Under the pieces are notes generated by a model. The model saw nothing but the letters and a program-made list of their open reading frames with translations, was not told where the DNA came from and searched no databases. From assembly GCA_023213315.1 (NCBI GenBank), contig JAKCPI010005210.1, positions 1 through 64,000 on the forward strand: a stretch of 64,000 nt of DNA. The letters run 5' to 3'. Within the stretch, counting starts at the first letter, position 1; every line of letters starts with the position of its first letter. The position numbers and the translations under genes are program-made. The DNA is from Euborellia annulipes (taxonomy: Eukaryota > Arthropoda > Insecta > Dermaptera > Anisolabididae). This document shows positions 1 through 11,640 of this stretch, one piece after another.

Positions 1-291
1 AAATTTTTGAAAAAACATCGAAAAAAATGAGTTTTTCCCCTCTTAAAAAAAAGTGGTAGAACTTTTTTAAGATTTTAGATTTTTCTATTTGGTTTTAGAG
101 GATTCTGAATCGAATGCAAAAAACCCCATATCTCTAGGTGGTCTAGAAGTACCTTAATCAAAAAACGTCTTTTCAGCTTTATTATAATATAGATATATAT
201 ATATATATATATATGGATGGTATTTTTAATAGCAGTAGCAGCCAAATAGTTTTGTCACGCGATCATTGTTCTGGTTTTGTGTGTTGTCTAG
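1..291. other. Spastin intron, AT-rich
   Basis: Intronic sequence ending in the acceptor TGTCTAG before 292, with an AT microsatellite at about 191-214. I see nothing else in it. Confidence 0.7.
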
Positions 292-3200
292 GGTCCGAGT
301 AGTTCGCCAGTACGAAGGCCAGGTCATGCCGTTGTGACCAACCCCGCCGGCGTACCTCCTTCGAGTTCCGGTCGCAATCAAACTCCAACTGCACGCAAGA
401 CGTCGCCGACCTCCCTCAAGGGCGTCGACCCTAAACTAGCTCAAATCATCCTTGACGAAATTCTCGAAGGTGGTGCGTCTGTACAATGGGAAGATATCGC
501 CGGCCAGGAGGTAAAAATAACATCTATTTTATTGATGAATTATTCTCTTTCTATCTATTTATAAATACCGGCATAAATGTTTTTCAAGATATTAATAAAC
601 TGACTTGCATTCAAAACGCCCACTCGAATCTTAAACAATTTTAAGTCATTTTGGTCTGTTGAAAACAAAAATAATATTTTTCATTAGACTATACTTTTTG
701 AGATAAAGGCAATGCAATTTATAAATTCAAACAAAATAATTTATACCCTGAGTCATTATAGCTATCTATCTAAACTGACTTCAAAAGCTTATGACGCAGA
801 AAAAAATTTTTTGTTCCTCTGTGTAATTTGTACACATTGTTTTGACACGGACCATTCTATAAACATTGTACGGGTACTTAAGAGGACCAAGCATGCCGAT
901 AGAAATATCTACAAAATAAAATCATAAGAGCGTGGCCCTTCAAAGCTCATGTTTTAACAACCGGATACTCCTTATGTGTATATACCGGAATCAGGGGCGT
1001 ATATAGGGGGGGGGGGGCGAGAGGGCCCGCCCGCCCCCCGAAATGTTTGATTTCGGTTCCGCAAAAGAGGGAATGTTCCGCGGGGCGGCAAAATTTTCGT
1101 GTCTAAAAAAAAGGTAAAATGATTTCCACTTTGGTTCCGCAAAAAAAAATTTTTTCGCGGAAAAAAATTTTTGAGTTCAGGCCCCCGGAGTGGGGGGGGA
1201 ATTTCCAATTTCTATATACGCCCCTGACTGGGATTATCAATTATATGGAATACAAAATTAATGGGATTAAGTATTAGTACTGTTAGTACTCAACCTTTTT
1301 TAGACGTCTTCTAATTCTTATTTACACCGTCAGGTCAGGCAGCGATAGTTTCCAATTAACATAATAATAAAAGTTTGCATTTAAAATGAAATGAATCATA
1401 TTAGCAGGGTGGCCGAAAGAGGGAGGGTTTGAGATAAAACCCTAAATTCATAATAAAAAAAAATTTAAATTTTTTTTTTCTGAAGGGGGAGCTCGATAGT
1501 CGGGGGAGGAGGAGAGTTCTTAGCAGGCATGTTCATCTTTGTTAGATAAATTTTCTAAGTACATCTCATAAAGTGCCTTGCTACATACATGCCGAAGTAA
1601 AAGAGCCAGAAATATTCAATTGGAGGCGGTGGGAGGAGTTCGCCAGGACTTGCATAATTCCCCCTCTTCCTCTTTTAGCTTTTTTATTTACGTTCATTCA
1701 TGAAGGGGGTAATAACCTACCCTTGCTACGACATAAACATTAAAAATAATAATTAATACCGAATTAATGGATCCCGTATTCGTATCCCGATTATTCGTAT
1801 TTTCTGCTAATTCATCACAAATTTGCTGGTGCTCAGAGAAAACCCCGATAACTGGTATAAAAACAATGAACTTCAGTTCTCCTCGGGAATTCGTATTATT
1901 TTGATGCTTGAGGTCACTTAAACGTCTCTTAATTCGTATATTAAGCTTAAAAAGCACGTTGATTCGTCATGTTTTCAAGAAGGAAGAGAGATGTACAAGT
2001 TCTTGTCTATTCGTAATATTTTCACTAAAATGAAATGAGGAGAGGAAAGAGGGAGGGAAATTGAACTTCGCCTACATTTATTCATTCCTTTCTCCAATTC
2101 AGTCTTCGCATTAACATGTTTTTTAATTTTTTTTAATTTTGTACTCCCTACAATTCGCACCACACCGTCCGGCCCTTGGCCAAACGAATTATCGGGATTC
2201 TACTGTATTTCTCTAGCCAATTATGCTAAGTTTGTAATCTTTCTCCAAAACTCTTTAGATATAGTCTATACCGGTATATAAAACTTTTATTTTTTTTATT
2301 ATATTAAAAGGTTAATGTTTAATATTTTGTATTTTTTAGACGGCGAAGCAGGCATTGCAGGAGATGGCAATTTTGCCCGCTTTGAGGCCAGAATTATTTA
2401 CTGGTCTCCGAACCCCAGCTCGAGGGCTTCTTCTTTTTGGCCCTCCAGGCAACGGAAAGACGCTTTTAGCACGGGCTGTCGCCACACAATGCAGCGCCAC
2501 TTTTTTCTCAATTTCTGCCGCCAGTCTCACTAGTAAATATGTAGGAGAAGGCGAAAAACTAGTCCGGGCATTATTTGCTGTTGCTCGCGAACTACAAGTA
2601 AACAATAATCATATTATTATTACTTCCTCTTTAAGAACAAATTTACATTATTTTCCTTTTTTTTTTCTAGCCGTCCATTATTTTTGTGGATGAAGTAGAT
2701 TCTTTACTCTCTGAACGTCGAGAAGGTGAACACGAAGCTAGTCGAAGATTAAAAACAGAATTTCTTGTTGAATTTGATGGATTGCCTTCAAGTCCCGAAG
2801 AGAGAATTCTTGTAATGGCAGCCACAAATCGTCCTCAAGAACTGGATGAAGCTGCTCTTAGGTTAATAATAATTATTTATGTAAAATCTAGTATACCTTT
2901 TCTAAGGTCTTTTCCTTTTAGAAACTTTTAAATTGGAACGGGGAGCGAAGTAAAGATATTATTCTTTTTACTTATATTTTTATTTGGGAGAAAATCTTAA
3001 GAAAGCTAAATGAATGAAACTCAGTCTTTAACTTTTTAATGGATCAGAGTTCATTTTTCTTGGGTAAAAAATTGCGCCGTTGCATCTCAACTTTCAAAAC
3101 CAGTAAAAAAATGTGCCGAAAGCTCTAAGCTAGAAAAAAAGAACCTCCGTATTGCGCTAAGGAAATGGTACGGGGTATTCTTGGAATTCGTCTTGTTGAA

Positions 3201-6200
3201 AAAAATAGCAATAATGGATTCACCTAAAAACTCGTCTTTTAAGTTGAAGATGAATTAGAGACAGCTAGTGAATGGATCCTTCTTGCCAGCAGAGTGTTCC
3301 TTTAGCTGGTAACATTCCCGTCTCGGGACTGTTCTTGAACTTTGAATGAAATGGGGTTGACAAGGTCCCTCATAGATCATCGTAACCACGATTTCCTTGG
3401 CGATCATGTGCTTCTGTTCAGCACCCTACTAGAGACCTCGTCTTTCAACAAAGAGGGACTCCCGAATGGTTCGTTGAAAACTATTCAGAAATGGCCTTGC
3501 TTCCCTGGGCAGCAAGTCACCTGGTTTCATTCCCATCGAGCACTTCTGAGGTGTTTTTAAGAGAGATGTTCGAACTAATTGGATGCTAAAGAAGCCCAAA
3601 CGGGAACACAAGTTTTAACAGGAAATTGTTCATGTTTTTTCCCGATCCTAATCTATTTGTCTCTTGTTGTGCACATTAGTTCTGAGGATGATCCCAACCG
3701 GGATCGAAACGTCAACATAATGGGAATAATAAAAATAATGAAATACAACTGGCTGCGAATTTTCTTCTTCTTCTTTTCACCTATCCTGACAAGTTTTAAC
3801 TTGTGAGATAATATCACACCTCTGATGTGCCCTATTTCCTACCAAGTAAACAGTCCACACTTCCACACAACTCACCCCCTCTTTGGTAATTGCTGAGAGA
3901 TTCTGAGGCCGTCACTTCACAGTGTTTCCGTCAATTTTCGTCATCATTCTCGATGACATTCCAAATTGATTGATGGGATTGGGAACTGATCTAGCTGATC
4001 AAAGAAGCAAGGTAATCTCTATAGAGTGTTCATTGAATTAATTGAATACGAATCGTGAGCAATGGCAATGTCTTGTTGAAGAACTAGTGGGACGCTGAAG
4101 AAGCTCAAAAGGGAATAGATTCTCGTCAAGGAAAAGTTTTTGACCTCTCACAGACGATATGATTCCATCCAGGTGTGCTTTTTCACTCCAAGTAAACAAT
4201 CCTCACTCTATTGACAAGAAGGATCTATCGCTTCATCAGCTGACTCTTGATTGCTCCTCAGTCTATTTACCTGTGCATTGGAGGAGGCCACGAAAAGATT
4301 TTGCCGGTCTTTAACACAATGCAATAACGACTAGGAAATTATAGGCGGGGGACGGGCTACTGGAAAGGAATTTTAAGAATTGAAAATAAGAGTCCTATTC
4401 TTCCTCAGAGAGGGAAAATTATAAATTCTGTAAATAATCAAATATTAGTAATTTTTACTTTCTCTTACCTATATATGTTAATATATATAGAGAGAGAAAG
4501 TATTGGATTCATGTCAAAAATTCGATGTCGTGATTTTGATGGATATACACGTTTTGAGGTCCTCTGAATCCAAAAAAGTGGTTTTCGCAACAAGGTCTGT
4601 CTGTGTGTTTGTGACAGGGTTAAAACTAGGGTGGTTAAAACCACAGGTTAAAACAGGTTTTAACCGACCTGGTTTTAAACCAATTTTGACCAGTGGTTTT
4701 TACTTTCTCTTACCTATGTATATATGTAATATATATATATAGAGAGAAAGTATTGAATTCATGTCAAAAATTCGATGTCGAGATTTTGATGGATCTTCAC
4801 GTTTTGAGGTCCTCTGAATCCAAAAAAGTGGTTTTCGCGACATGGTCTGTCTGTCGTGTGTCTGTGTGTCTGTGTGTGTTCAATTTTAAGCATGAAGGAA
4901 TTGAGCTACGAGGTTGAAATTTTATATTTAAGTTAAACACCACCCGGGACCGGAAAAATAAGCTTTTAATCAAAATCGGCCAAAGAGTACTAGTACTTTA
5001 CTGATGTACTTTTTCAGTTTTTTTCGATTTTCTCAAAATTCGCTCTAACGATTTTGATTAAAATTCAAAAATCAATTAATTTTTAGATGCTCTTTCAAAT
5101 GTATATTCTCGTTTTGCCCTCAAAATTGTTTGAAGCACACTTTACTCTTGTGCTTCATAGGAAAGATAGGAGAAATGGTTGCCATGGTAACAAAATATAA
5201 ATATTTTCCCATACTTATAAATTTTACATCTGAATTCAAATATTCCCTACTGCCGGGAACTAAATGCGTGTCGACACGAAAAATCTGGTGTGACAAGCAC
5301 AGAACACAACTTTCGATTACCGAAGGTAAGAGAAAGTTGTGTGCTGTGCGCCAGTCACACCAGATTTTTATTAAAATAAAATAAAAATTACACAAAACAT
5401 AAATCAAACAAAAACGGAAGATCTAAAAAACTGAACTTAAAAATAATTAAACATAAATTTTATACGACGGTAGAAACAGCCCGAGTATTATATTGTAAAA
5501 GGAGCAGGAGGTTTACTCGACTGTTTAGCAGATGGAGGTGCAGAGATGAAATAATTTATGAAAAATTATATCGAGGTACAATAAAAAATAAAAAATAAAA
5601 ATATATTTTAGCTGTATTCAAATAAGCTAGAATTTAAGAGAATGTTCTTGAAAATGTAAATTGATGATGTGATTAATTTTTTGTATTGCTGTGTGTGCTG
5701 ACTCACTTTTTCTGTACTCTTTCGCAGGCCTGATGATGGTCTTTTCAGACCGAAACTGTTAAATTGCAATCACATTCGTCTTGTCAATAAAAATCCTCGA
5801 TATAATTTTTCATAAATTATTTCATCTCTGTACCTCCATCTGCTAAACAGTCGAGTAAACCTCCTGCTCCTTTTACAATAAATTGTATATTAACAGAAAT
5901 TTCGGATCAATAGATTCAATTAAAAGTTAAGAAACTTTGTCTTACATTCGCTAATTGAAAGTTGTGTTCTGTCCTTGTCAAACCTCATTTTTTGTATCAT
6001 GATATATATATTTTTTTTATTTAATTTAAGGCCTTTTTCGGCATCGGAGGCCATTTAGACTGATTAGTATCCAATACAATTTAAATTAATTTTGTAGTTA
6101 AAACCAATTTTTGCCTGTTTTAACCACTTTTGACCAGTCCCCTGGTCAAAATCTAAAAAAGTGTTTTTTTGAACCACCCTGGTCTGTGAACAAAATATCT

Positions 6201-9200
6201 CAAGAACGAAAAGTGCTCGGAGGTTGGAATTTTATATTTAAGTTAGGTACCTCCATGGGACGTGACTCGAAGCTTTTGAACAAGATCGACCAAAGAGTAC
6301 TAGTGTACTTTACTAATGTAACTTTTTCAGTTTTTTTTTTATTTTCTCAAAATTTGCTCCAGCCATTTTGATTAAAATTCAAAAATCAATTATTTTTTAG
6401 ATACAAAAAAAAATCTGGTGTGACAAGCACAGATTACAACTTTCGATTACGTAGAGAAGGTTGTGTGCTTGCGACCAGTCACATCAGATTTTTATTTTTA
6501 TTTTAAAAAATATAATATTTATTAAAAGTGCACTTAATTTAACTTATTGATTATACAGTATTAAAAATAAATAAATAAATTTATTAACGACCCGCTTAGA
6601 GTCTAGGTGGTCCAAACAATCACAATACAAATTTATAGTACCAAAACAACAAAGAACAAAACAAACTTGAAAAGAAGAAAAAAATGCAAAGTACCTGTAT
6701 TATAAATAAAATTAAATGGGCAGAGGAAGGCAAAAATAAATCTCTTAACTGCCTCTGCCCATTTATTCATCACACCTTCAGCTACTCTTATAGATATATC
6801 TGTATTATTATTATTGATTTTTTTACATAGTTAAATAAATAAAATTTATTTTCAGGCGATTTTCAAAACGCATCTATGTTACTCTTCCTGAGCATTGCAC
6901 TCGAGTTTTGCTTTTGAGTCGGTTATTAAGTAAACATGGAAGCCCCCTCACGGATGAAGAACTTGATCGTTTAGCAACTTTAACTGAGGGCTACAGTGGA
7001 AGTGATCTCACTGGCCTCGCAAAAGATGCAGCTTTAGGCCCTATAAGAGGTAATTGAAAATTAATCAGCCAGATTTTTTTTTTTAAACGTAATCATTTCA
7101 GCCATCGACTCATGTGGCAAGTCTCTCTGGATATTTATTTATTTCAAATGGATCCTTTTATCTCTCCGATGATGTGTCCTTAATCCCAATAAATGCCTTG
7201 TTTATTGCAGATTGCTTTATTTTCAGATAAGATTAAAAAAATTGGAACACGAAATGCAGACATATTGATGGATATTTACTTTATTTATACACTTTAATAT
7301 GCTTGTGGTTTGAGGGTGGGCACCCTTTTTTATGGCACGGGCCTAATTAAATTCACAATTAACTGACTGCAAGCTTTTTATTTGTTTTTCTGGAGTTTAC
7401 TATCTCTTTTCAGCCATATATACTTTTTGTAAAATTTTCATAAAATTTTTATTATACGATTATATCGTTTGTTTCTTAAATGTTGAAACGTTTCGGCTTT
7501 CTGCTTCTAAGGCCATCATCAGTCCAATTAGAGAGTATTAATGTATAGAGTTGTTATTTTGAAATATTTTTTATATACATTTGATTGTATATAAAAAATG
7601 TCTTTTTGTATGCCTACAGTCATTCCATACGTGTGTATTCGCTTAAATAACAATTTGCACAGTAAAGCAAGCAGTGTAGTGAACGACTATAAGCATACAC
7701 AAAAAGATATTTTTCCAATACGAGAGGTAAATGTCTTAAGTCGTATACTCAAATAATACATAGGAGACTTTTAAGACGATAGGACGTCGTATATACAAGG
7801 TCATGAATACCCCTTATATATTGGAGTTGAGAGGAATGAAACCAGCCTTTACCCTTTAGTCAAGGCAGATGTTTCGCTAACTAAGAGTTGTCATTTTCAT
7901 TGCCAAAGCAAGTTTTTTAAGGTGTCCCTGTCATATATTGCAAAATAATAAAAGGAGAGTTGTGTACAGGAAGCATCAGCCTGGAGCGAAGCGCTCCAGG
8001 TTAGGAACTTACATTGACATTGAAGATGGCAACTGTTATAGTTACCGAAACGTCTCCATTGATTAAAGAGTAAATGTGTTTGACTAAAAGATGGTTTCGT
8101 TTCTCCTGATTCCAATCTCATATACCCAGCATACAACCTAATTTATATATATATATATAGATTGAAGAGATGAAGTGGCTGTTATATTTGACAATAAGAG
8201 GATAAAGGAGCAAGCAGCCATCCTCAATAGAGAGTTTCATTTCGTGGAGACTAACTACCTGGCTGCTTGCTCCTTTATCCTCTTATTGATATATATGTAT
8301 ATATACAAGGGTTTAATGTGTTGAGCCACCATGTGCTTGAAATTTGAAATTTAAAAGGTTATTTGGGGGTACTCTAGGATGTCTATCCTAAGTTTTCGAT
8401 CTCGAGGACCCTATGCTAATTTGGGGGAGGGGGGGGGGGGTGCAAAAACTTCAAAATTTGTTAACTTTTTTCAGTTTTATCTCGAAAACTTTGCATATTT
8501 TGTGTACCATACTACATTAGAAGGTTGTAGAGCATGAAATTTGCTAAAATTTGGTTGATAAAACGAATATGTAGAAACATATGTAGAAAACTTGAAAAAA
8601 GTCCTAAAATTTTGAGGTTTTTGCTCCCCCCTCCCCCCCCTCTTTGGGCACATGACCCTCGAGGTCAAAAACTTTGGATAGATCCTAGAGCATGGGCGTC
8701 CGCAAGATTTTTGCAGGGGGGGGGGCAAGTCACTTTCAGATAAGTTAAAAAAACTTTGATATTAATAATGTTATACATCTCTTAGTATTTAAAGCTTTCT
8801 CACCGCGGCAAGGTGGATATATACTGAGAAAGGTTTTTTGTATTTTTTTTTTTTTTTTGTTTTATACATTTTTTTGTATCATTTTTATTTTCGGGGGGGG
8901 GGGGGGGGGGCAAGTGCCCGGTTGCCCCCCCTGCGGACGCCCATGTCCTAGAGTATCCCCAAATAACCTGTAAAAATTTCTACAAGCAAATGGTGCTCAA
9001 CACATTATTAATAAATAAATATTGTCTATATGTCCGGTGTTCATATTAATTTGTCTATCCCCTGTGTATAAACTCGTATATACGTGTGGGTGTGAAGACA
9101 GATTCTCGGTTTACTTCGCGTTGCTTGTTGACATTTATAAGACGTTTCAGCTCTTCTTTTGGATAGTGTAGATTTGGAGGTGATTTGTTTTCAGAGTCGA

Positions 9201-10286
9201 AGTCTTGCTGGTCACTTGATGTCTCAGAGATTTTATTTGGCTTTAAGAACTAGGAAGAGATTGGTGGTACTTGAGATTTATATCTCAAAGACAAATACAA
9301 ATCTATAAGACATCCTCTGACCAGCGAGACTGCGATCCCTAAAAACTCACCACCTTCACCACCATTACTTTCTAATCCAACATTCATAGAACGACTCCAA
9401 AAGGAGAGCCGAATCAAGAAATTTTATTTCTTCACACATATACATTTACATATACATTTTTATTTATTTACTAGCTGTATATAAAGCTCTAAGCAAACAA
9501 ACTGGGGGGTACTTTTCTTTATTTCTTTATCAATGTTAATGAAATCCAAAATAAAATTCGTTGCTTAAATTATTTTCAGTATAAATGAGAGTAATGAGCC
9601 AATTATGTATGTTTATAAAAAAAAATATGTTTGAAGCAATTAAAAGAAAAGCGCGGCGAAAGTTCGGGATTGGTGACCCCGAGCAATTAGCGTGCGGCCC
9701 CCCGGTAGCCATCGGTACTTGTATTTAAAAAAGTAATATATGAATAAAGAGAAATAACTCCTAAATGGCCTCTGGAGCCGAAAAGGATTAAAAAAAGAGA
9801 CTTGTGATAAGGGGACAGTCGCTGGCGGGACCCAGGGCGCGAAGACATGTACACGGATATATATATATTTGTTAAAAGTGAAAATTTCTGATTGCAACAT
9901 TTATTAGATTTCTTCATCATTGCCTTATTGCTTGAGTAGGGATTGCAAATTCTTTGAGTGATTGTGGGTAGGAACCGCCTGATGGTGAATGAGTAGGGTG
10001 GGGGGGGGGGTAGAAAACAGGACAGAAGATATGATAGCTTTTCTCTAACTTGTACTCCGCAGTTGTGAACATCAACTTATTAGTCATTTTAATATTATGT
10101 TTCTCATTTGTTTGTCTTACAGAATTAAATCCAGAACAGGTGCGATGTTTAGATCCAGGAAGCGTTCGAAATATAAACTTTCAAGATTTCGTTGAATCGT
10201 TGAAACGAATTCGCCGCTCCGTTTCACCAGCCAGTTTGACCCTTTATGAAAAATGGAATCTTGATTATGGAGATGTTAGTTTATGA
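292..10286 (+). CDS. SPAST: Spastin, microtubule-severing AAA ATPase (5'-partial)
   Basis: Hexameric AAA ATPase that severs microtubules. The window holds the linker and the whole AAA module; the N-terminal membrane hairpin and MIT domain lie upstream of base 1. Exons I place: 292-510, 2340-2597, 2671-2861, 6856-7049 and 10123-10286, all with GT..AG borders and matching phases. Exon 1 encodes the linker through [19 protein letters not shown]. Exon 2 carries Walker A (GPPGNGKT) and [18 protein letters not shown], the pore-loop region. Exon 3 carries Walker B ([14 protein letters not shown]) and the sensor region [15 protein letters not shown]. Exon 4 has [12 protein letters not shown] and [16 protein letters not shown]. 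Exon 5 ends in the typical spastin C-terminus ([23 protein letters not shown]). SKYVGEGEK and this C-terminus favour spastin over katanin or fidgetin. A likely polyadenylation signal AATAAA is at 10338-10343. Introns 2862-6855 and 7050-10122 are packed with repeats. Confidence 0.95.
992..1226. mobile_element. hAT-like MITE, TIR CAGGGGCGTATATAG
   Basis: Begins CAGGGGCGTATATAG and ends CTATATACGCCCCTG, so the terminal repeats are perfect over 15 bp. The flanks ACCGGAAT (984-991) and ACTGGGAT (1227-1234) match at 6 of 8 positions, with two transitions, as an aged 8-bp target duplication. The inside is G-rich near one end and has no coding frame. Inserted in spastin intron 1. A right-half relative is at 41468-41603. 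Confidence 0.75.
3620..3788 (+). mobile_element. Hammerhead-bearing insertion with 12-bp TSD
   Basis: A 169-bp insertion flanked by identical ACAAGTTTTAAC copies (3608-3619 and 3789-3800). It holds one sense hammerhead (3682-3713) and then the TGGCTGC box seen downstream of most ribozymes in this window. No ORF. Lies in the large spastin intron 2862-6855. Confidence 0.8.
3682..3713 (+). ncRNA. Hammerhead ribozyme motif, intact core
   Basis: CUGAGGA, one extra U, stem II GAUCCC/GGGAUC (6 bp, loop AACC), then GAAACGUC. Flanks pair as stem I: GUU with AAC, then CAUUA with UAAUG after a bulged A. Stem III is the self-complementary ACGU, so cleavage after H17 (C) would need a dimer. Confidence 0.75.
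4497..5368 (+). repeat. Interspersed repeat R1 with terminal palindrome
   Basis: Two adjacent copies start at about 4497 and 4741 with a shared GTCAAAAATTCGATGTCG block followed by CTGAATCCAAAAAAGTGG. The second runs to a near-perfect hairpin (5278-5368) bounded by AATCTGGTGTGAC and GTCACACCAGATT. Other copies are at about 6150-6494, 20622-21240, a start fragment at 32446-32505 and a diverged one at 46440-46680. No transposase seen. Class unknown, probably non-autonomous. Confidence 0.65.
5491..5880 (+). mobile_element. Fold-back element with hammerhead motif
   Basis: Inverted arms of about 86 bp (5491-5576 and 5794-5880) enclose a loop containing a sense hammerhead-like core at 5730-5760. 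No target duplication found. Lies in a spastin intron. Confidence 0.65.
5730..5760 (+). ncRNA. Hammerhead-like motif, stem III degenerate
   Basis: CUGAUGA, extra U, stem II GGUC/GACC, GAAA, but then CUGUU instead of CGUH. The palindromic stem III is lost, so activity is doubtful. Confidence 0.5.
6021..6090 (-). repeat. SINE 3'-body fragment
   Basis: Shares TTTCGGCATC..GGCCATTTAGAC with the complete tRNA-derived SINEs at 50243-50373 and 34602-34762. The tRNA-like head is missing. Confidence 0.5.
6150..6494 (+). repeat. R1 repeat copy with terminal palindrome
   Basis: Matches R1 at 4746-5368, including the KTACTAGTGTACTTTACT-type block and the end hairpin 6411-6494 between AATCTGGTGTGAC and GTCACATCAGATT. 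Truncated at its left end. Confidence 0.6.
7487..7522 (-). ncRNA. Hammerhead ribozyme motif
   Basis: Read on the minus strand: CUGAUGA, extra U, stem II GGC-C-UU / AA-A-GCC with one mismatch, GAAACGUU (palindromic ACGU, H17 = U). Spastin intron, antisense. No inverted partner identified. Confidence 0.6.
8020..8054 (+). ncRNA. Hammerhead-like motif with C3 to U change
   Basis: UUGAAGA replaces CUGAAGA. Extra U, stem II GGCAAC/GUUACC with one mismatch, GAAACGUC. The core substitution predicts loss of activity. Confidence 0.5.
8192..8288. repeat. Inverted repeat, 28-bp arms
   Basis: CAATAAGAGGATAAAGGAGC.. at 8192 is mirrored at the other end, closing at 8288. No hammerhead core in the loop. 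Probably a fold-back remnant of the same kind as its neighbours. Confidence 0.55.
8314..9007. mobile_element. Unclassified TIR element, split by an inserted MITE
   Basis: Ends TAATGTGTTGAGC and GCTCAACACATTA, with similarity continuing inward about 60 bp (GGTTATTTGGGGGTACTCTAGG mirrored near 8946-8970, with gaps). Carries the MITE 8691-8945. No transposase frame seen. Confidence 0.6.
8691..8945. mobile_element. hAT-like MITE, TIR CATGGGCGTCCGC, 8-bp TSD
   Basis: 255 bp, bounded by CATGGGCGTCCGC and GCGGACGCCCATG and flanked by identical TCCTAGAG (8683-8690 and 8946-8953). Long G tracts lie just inside both ends. Homologous to 48353-48615 in opposite orientation. The 8-bp duplication indicates hAT-class mobilisation. 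Confidence 0.85.
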
Positions 10287-11353
10287 GAATAATTAAGGTT
10301 CTTAAATGACCAATTCCAATGTTATTATTATATATTTAATAAATGAAAAATTAATTTACTTATTTTCTACCCGCAACTAACGATTTCATATCAAAAACGA
10401 AAATATTTAAAAATTTAGTCAAAAAGAAAAAAAAAAAACTTAACAATTTAAAATAAATAAAGCCTATAAAGATATCAACGAATGAAAATTTGAAAAAAAA
10501 ATAAAATAAAACTTTCCAAGGTTGTGTTGATAGATTTCACATTTAGTTTTTGCATAGAGAAATTAAAATAGAAATTAGATTCTTAGCCAACTGAGATGTT
10601 AAAAAGACCCTAAAGATTTAGAAAAACAAAAAAACAAAAATTAACTTAGAATTTAAAGTTAAAAGAAAAAAAGCTTGATTTATTTTTAGTAAGTAAAAAC
10701 ATGAATTAATTCCTCCTACGAATTTCCTGCCTAATCAAACATAGACTTGTTAACCGAATAGTTGATCTAGTACAATCAAACTTGATATTAATGTGAATTC
10801 TCTCAAACTAGTTTGTTGATTTCAAGTAGCATTTGTACATAAAACAATCTTTGTGCAATTTATTTATTTTGAACCTTCTAAGAAAATATTTGATAATAAA
10901 ATAAGGAAGGAAGCTGCAACAGAAGTATCGATATCATCCTCTTCATCGCGCTCTGAATTATAATTAAATTAATTTATTTATTTATTATCTATACGTGCAG
11001 AATCTTATTATTTTTTTGAATTAATCAATAAGTTCCATTACGATGCCGAGGATGAAATGCATGTTCTTGAAGGACCGATTCATCGCTGACAAGTTAAATT
11101 AAATTGAATATTAAAAATAATAATGAATGATCACGACGATGACCTCCACCAACAAAGAATAAATAAACAAAGCAGCCAACACCAGCAACAACTTGCATTC
11201 CCCGTCATTTCGATCCGAACTTCCATCCTCAGGTCTGAATAGAAGTTTCTGCTATTGTTGACTACCTTTTTTTATTCAAAATGGTATAATAATTAATAAG
11301 TATGAGAAGAAAACCAGCGCCTCTTTTTCCACCATACACACTATTTCGGGGCA

Positions 11354-11398
11354 AATATTTCGGGTTGCAATACGCCACCCATCATCAGTGCAGCAACT
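11354..11398 (-). ncRNA. Hammerhead motif, AUAU stem III variant
   Basis: CUGAUGA, extra U, stem II GGGU/ACCC, then GAAAUAUU. Stem III is AUAU instead of ACGU, still self-complementary. UGC/GCA pairing is possible in stem I. Confidence 0.65.
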
Positions 11399-11595
11399 AT
11401 ATAAAGATAACAATATAAAATAAAATAAAATTATTATACAGAAAATATATAAATATATATATATAATTTATACAAACAGAGGCAAAAATATAGACGACAT
11501 CCACCACCAAAACTATGTAAGCCAATTTTTGAAATATTTTCTGTATAATAATTTTATTTTATATTGTATATTGTTATCTTTATATAGTTGCTGCA

Positions 11596-11640
11596 CTGAT
11601 GATAGGTGGCGTATTGCAACCCGAAATATTTGCAAATAAA
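11596..11640 (+). ncRNA. Hammerhead motif, AUAU stem III variant
   Basis: Inverted partner of 11354-11398: CUGAUGA, UAGGUGGC.., ACCC, GAAAUAUU, with UGCA on both flanks able to form stem I. Confidence 0.6.

Noticed and set aside
3342..3560. 72-residue open frame upstream of the 3620 insertion
   Set aside because: No recognisable domain, and the flanking 3000-4300 sequence looks like two diverged copies of the same repeat; treated as non-coding.
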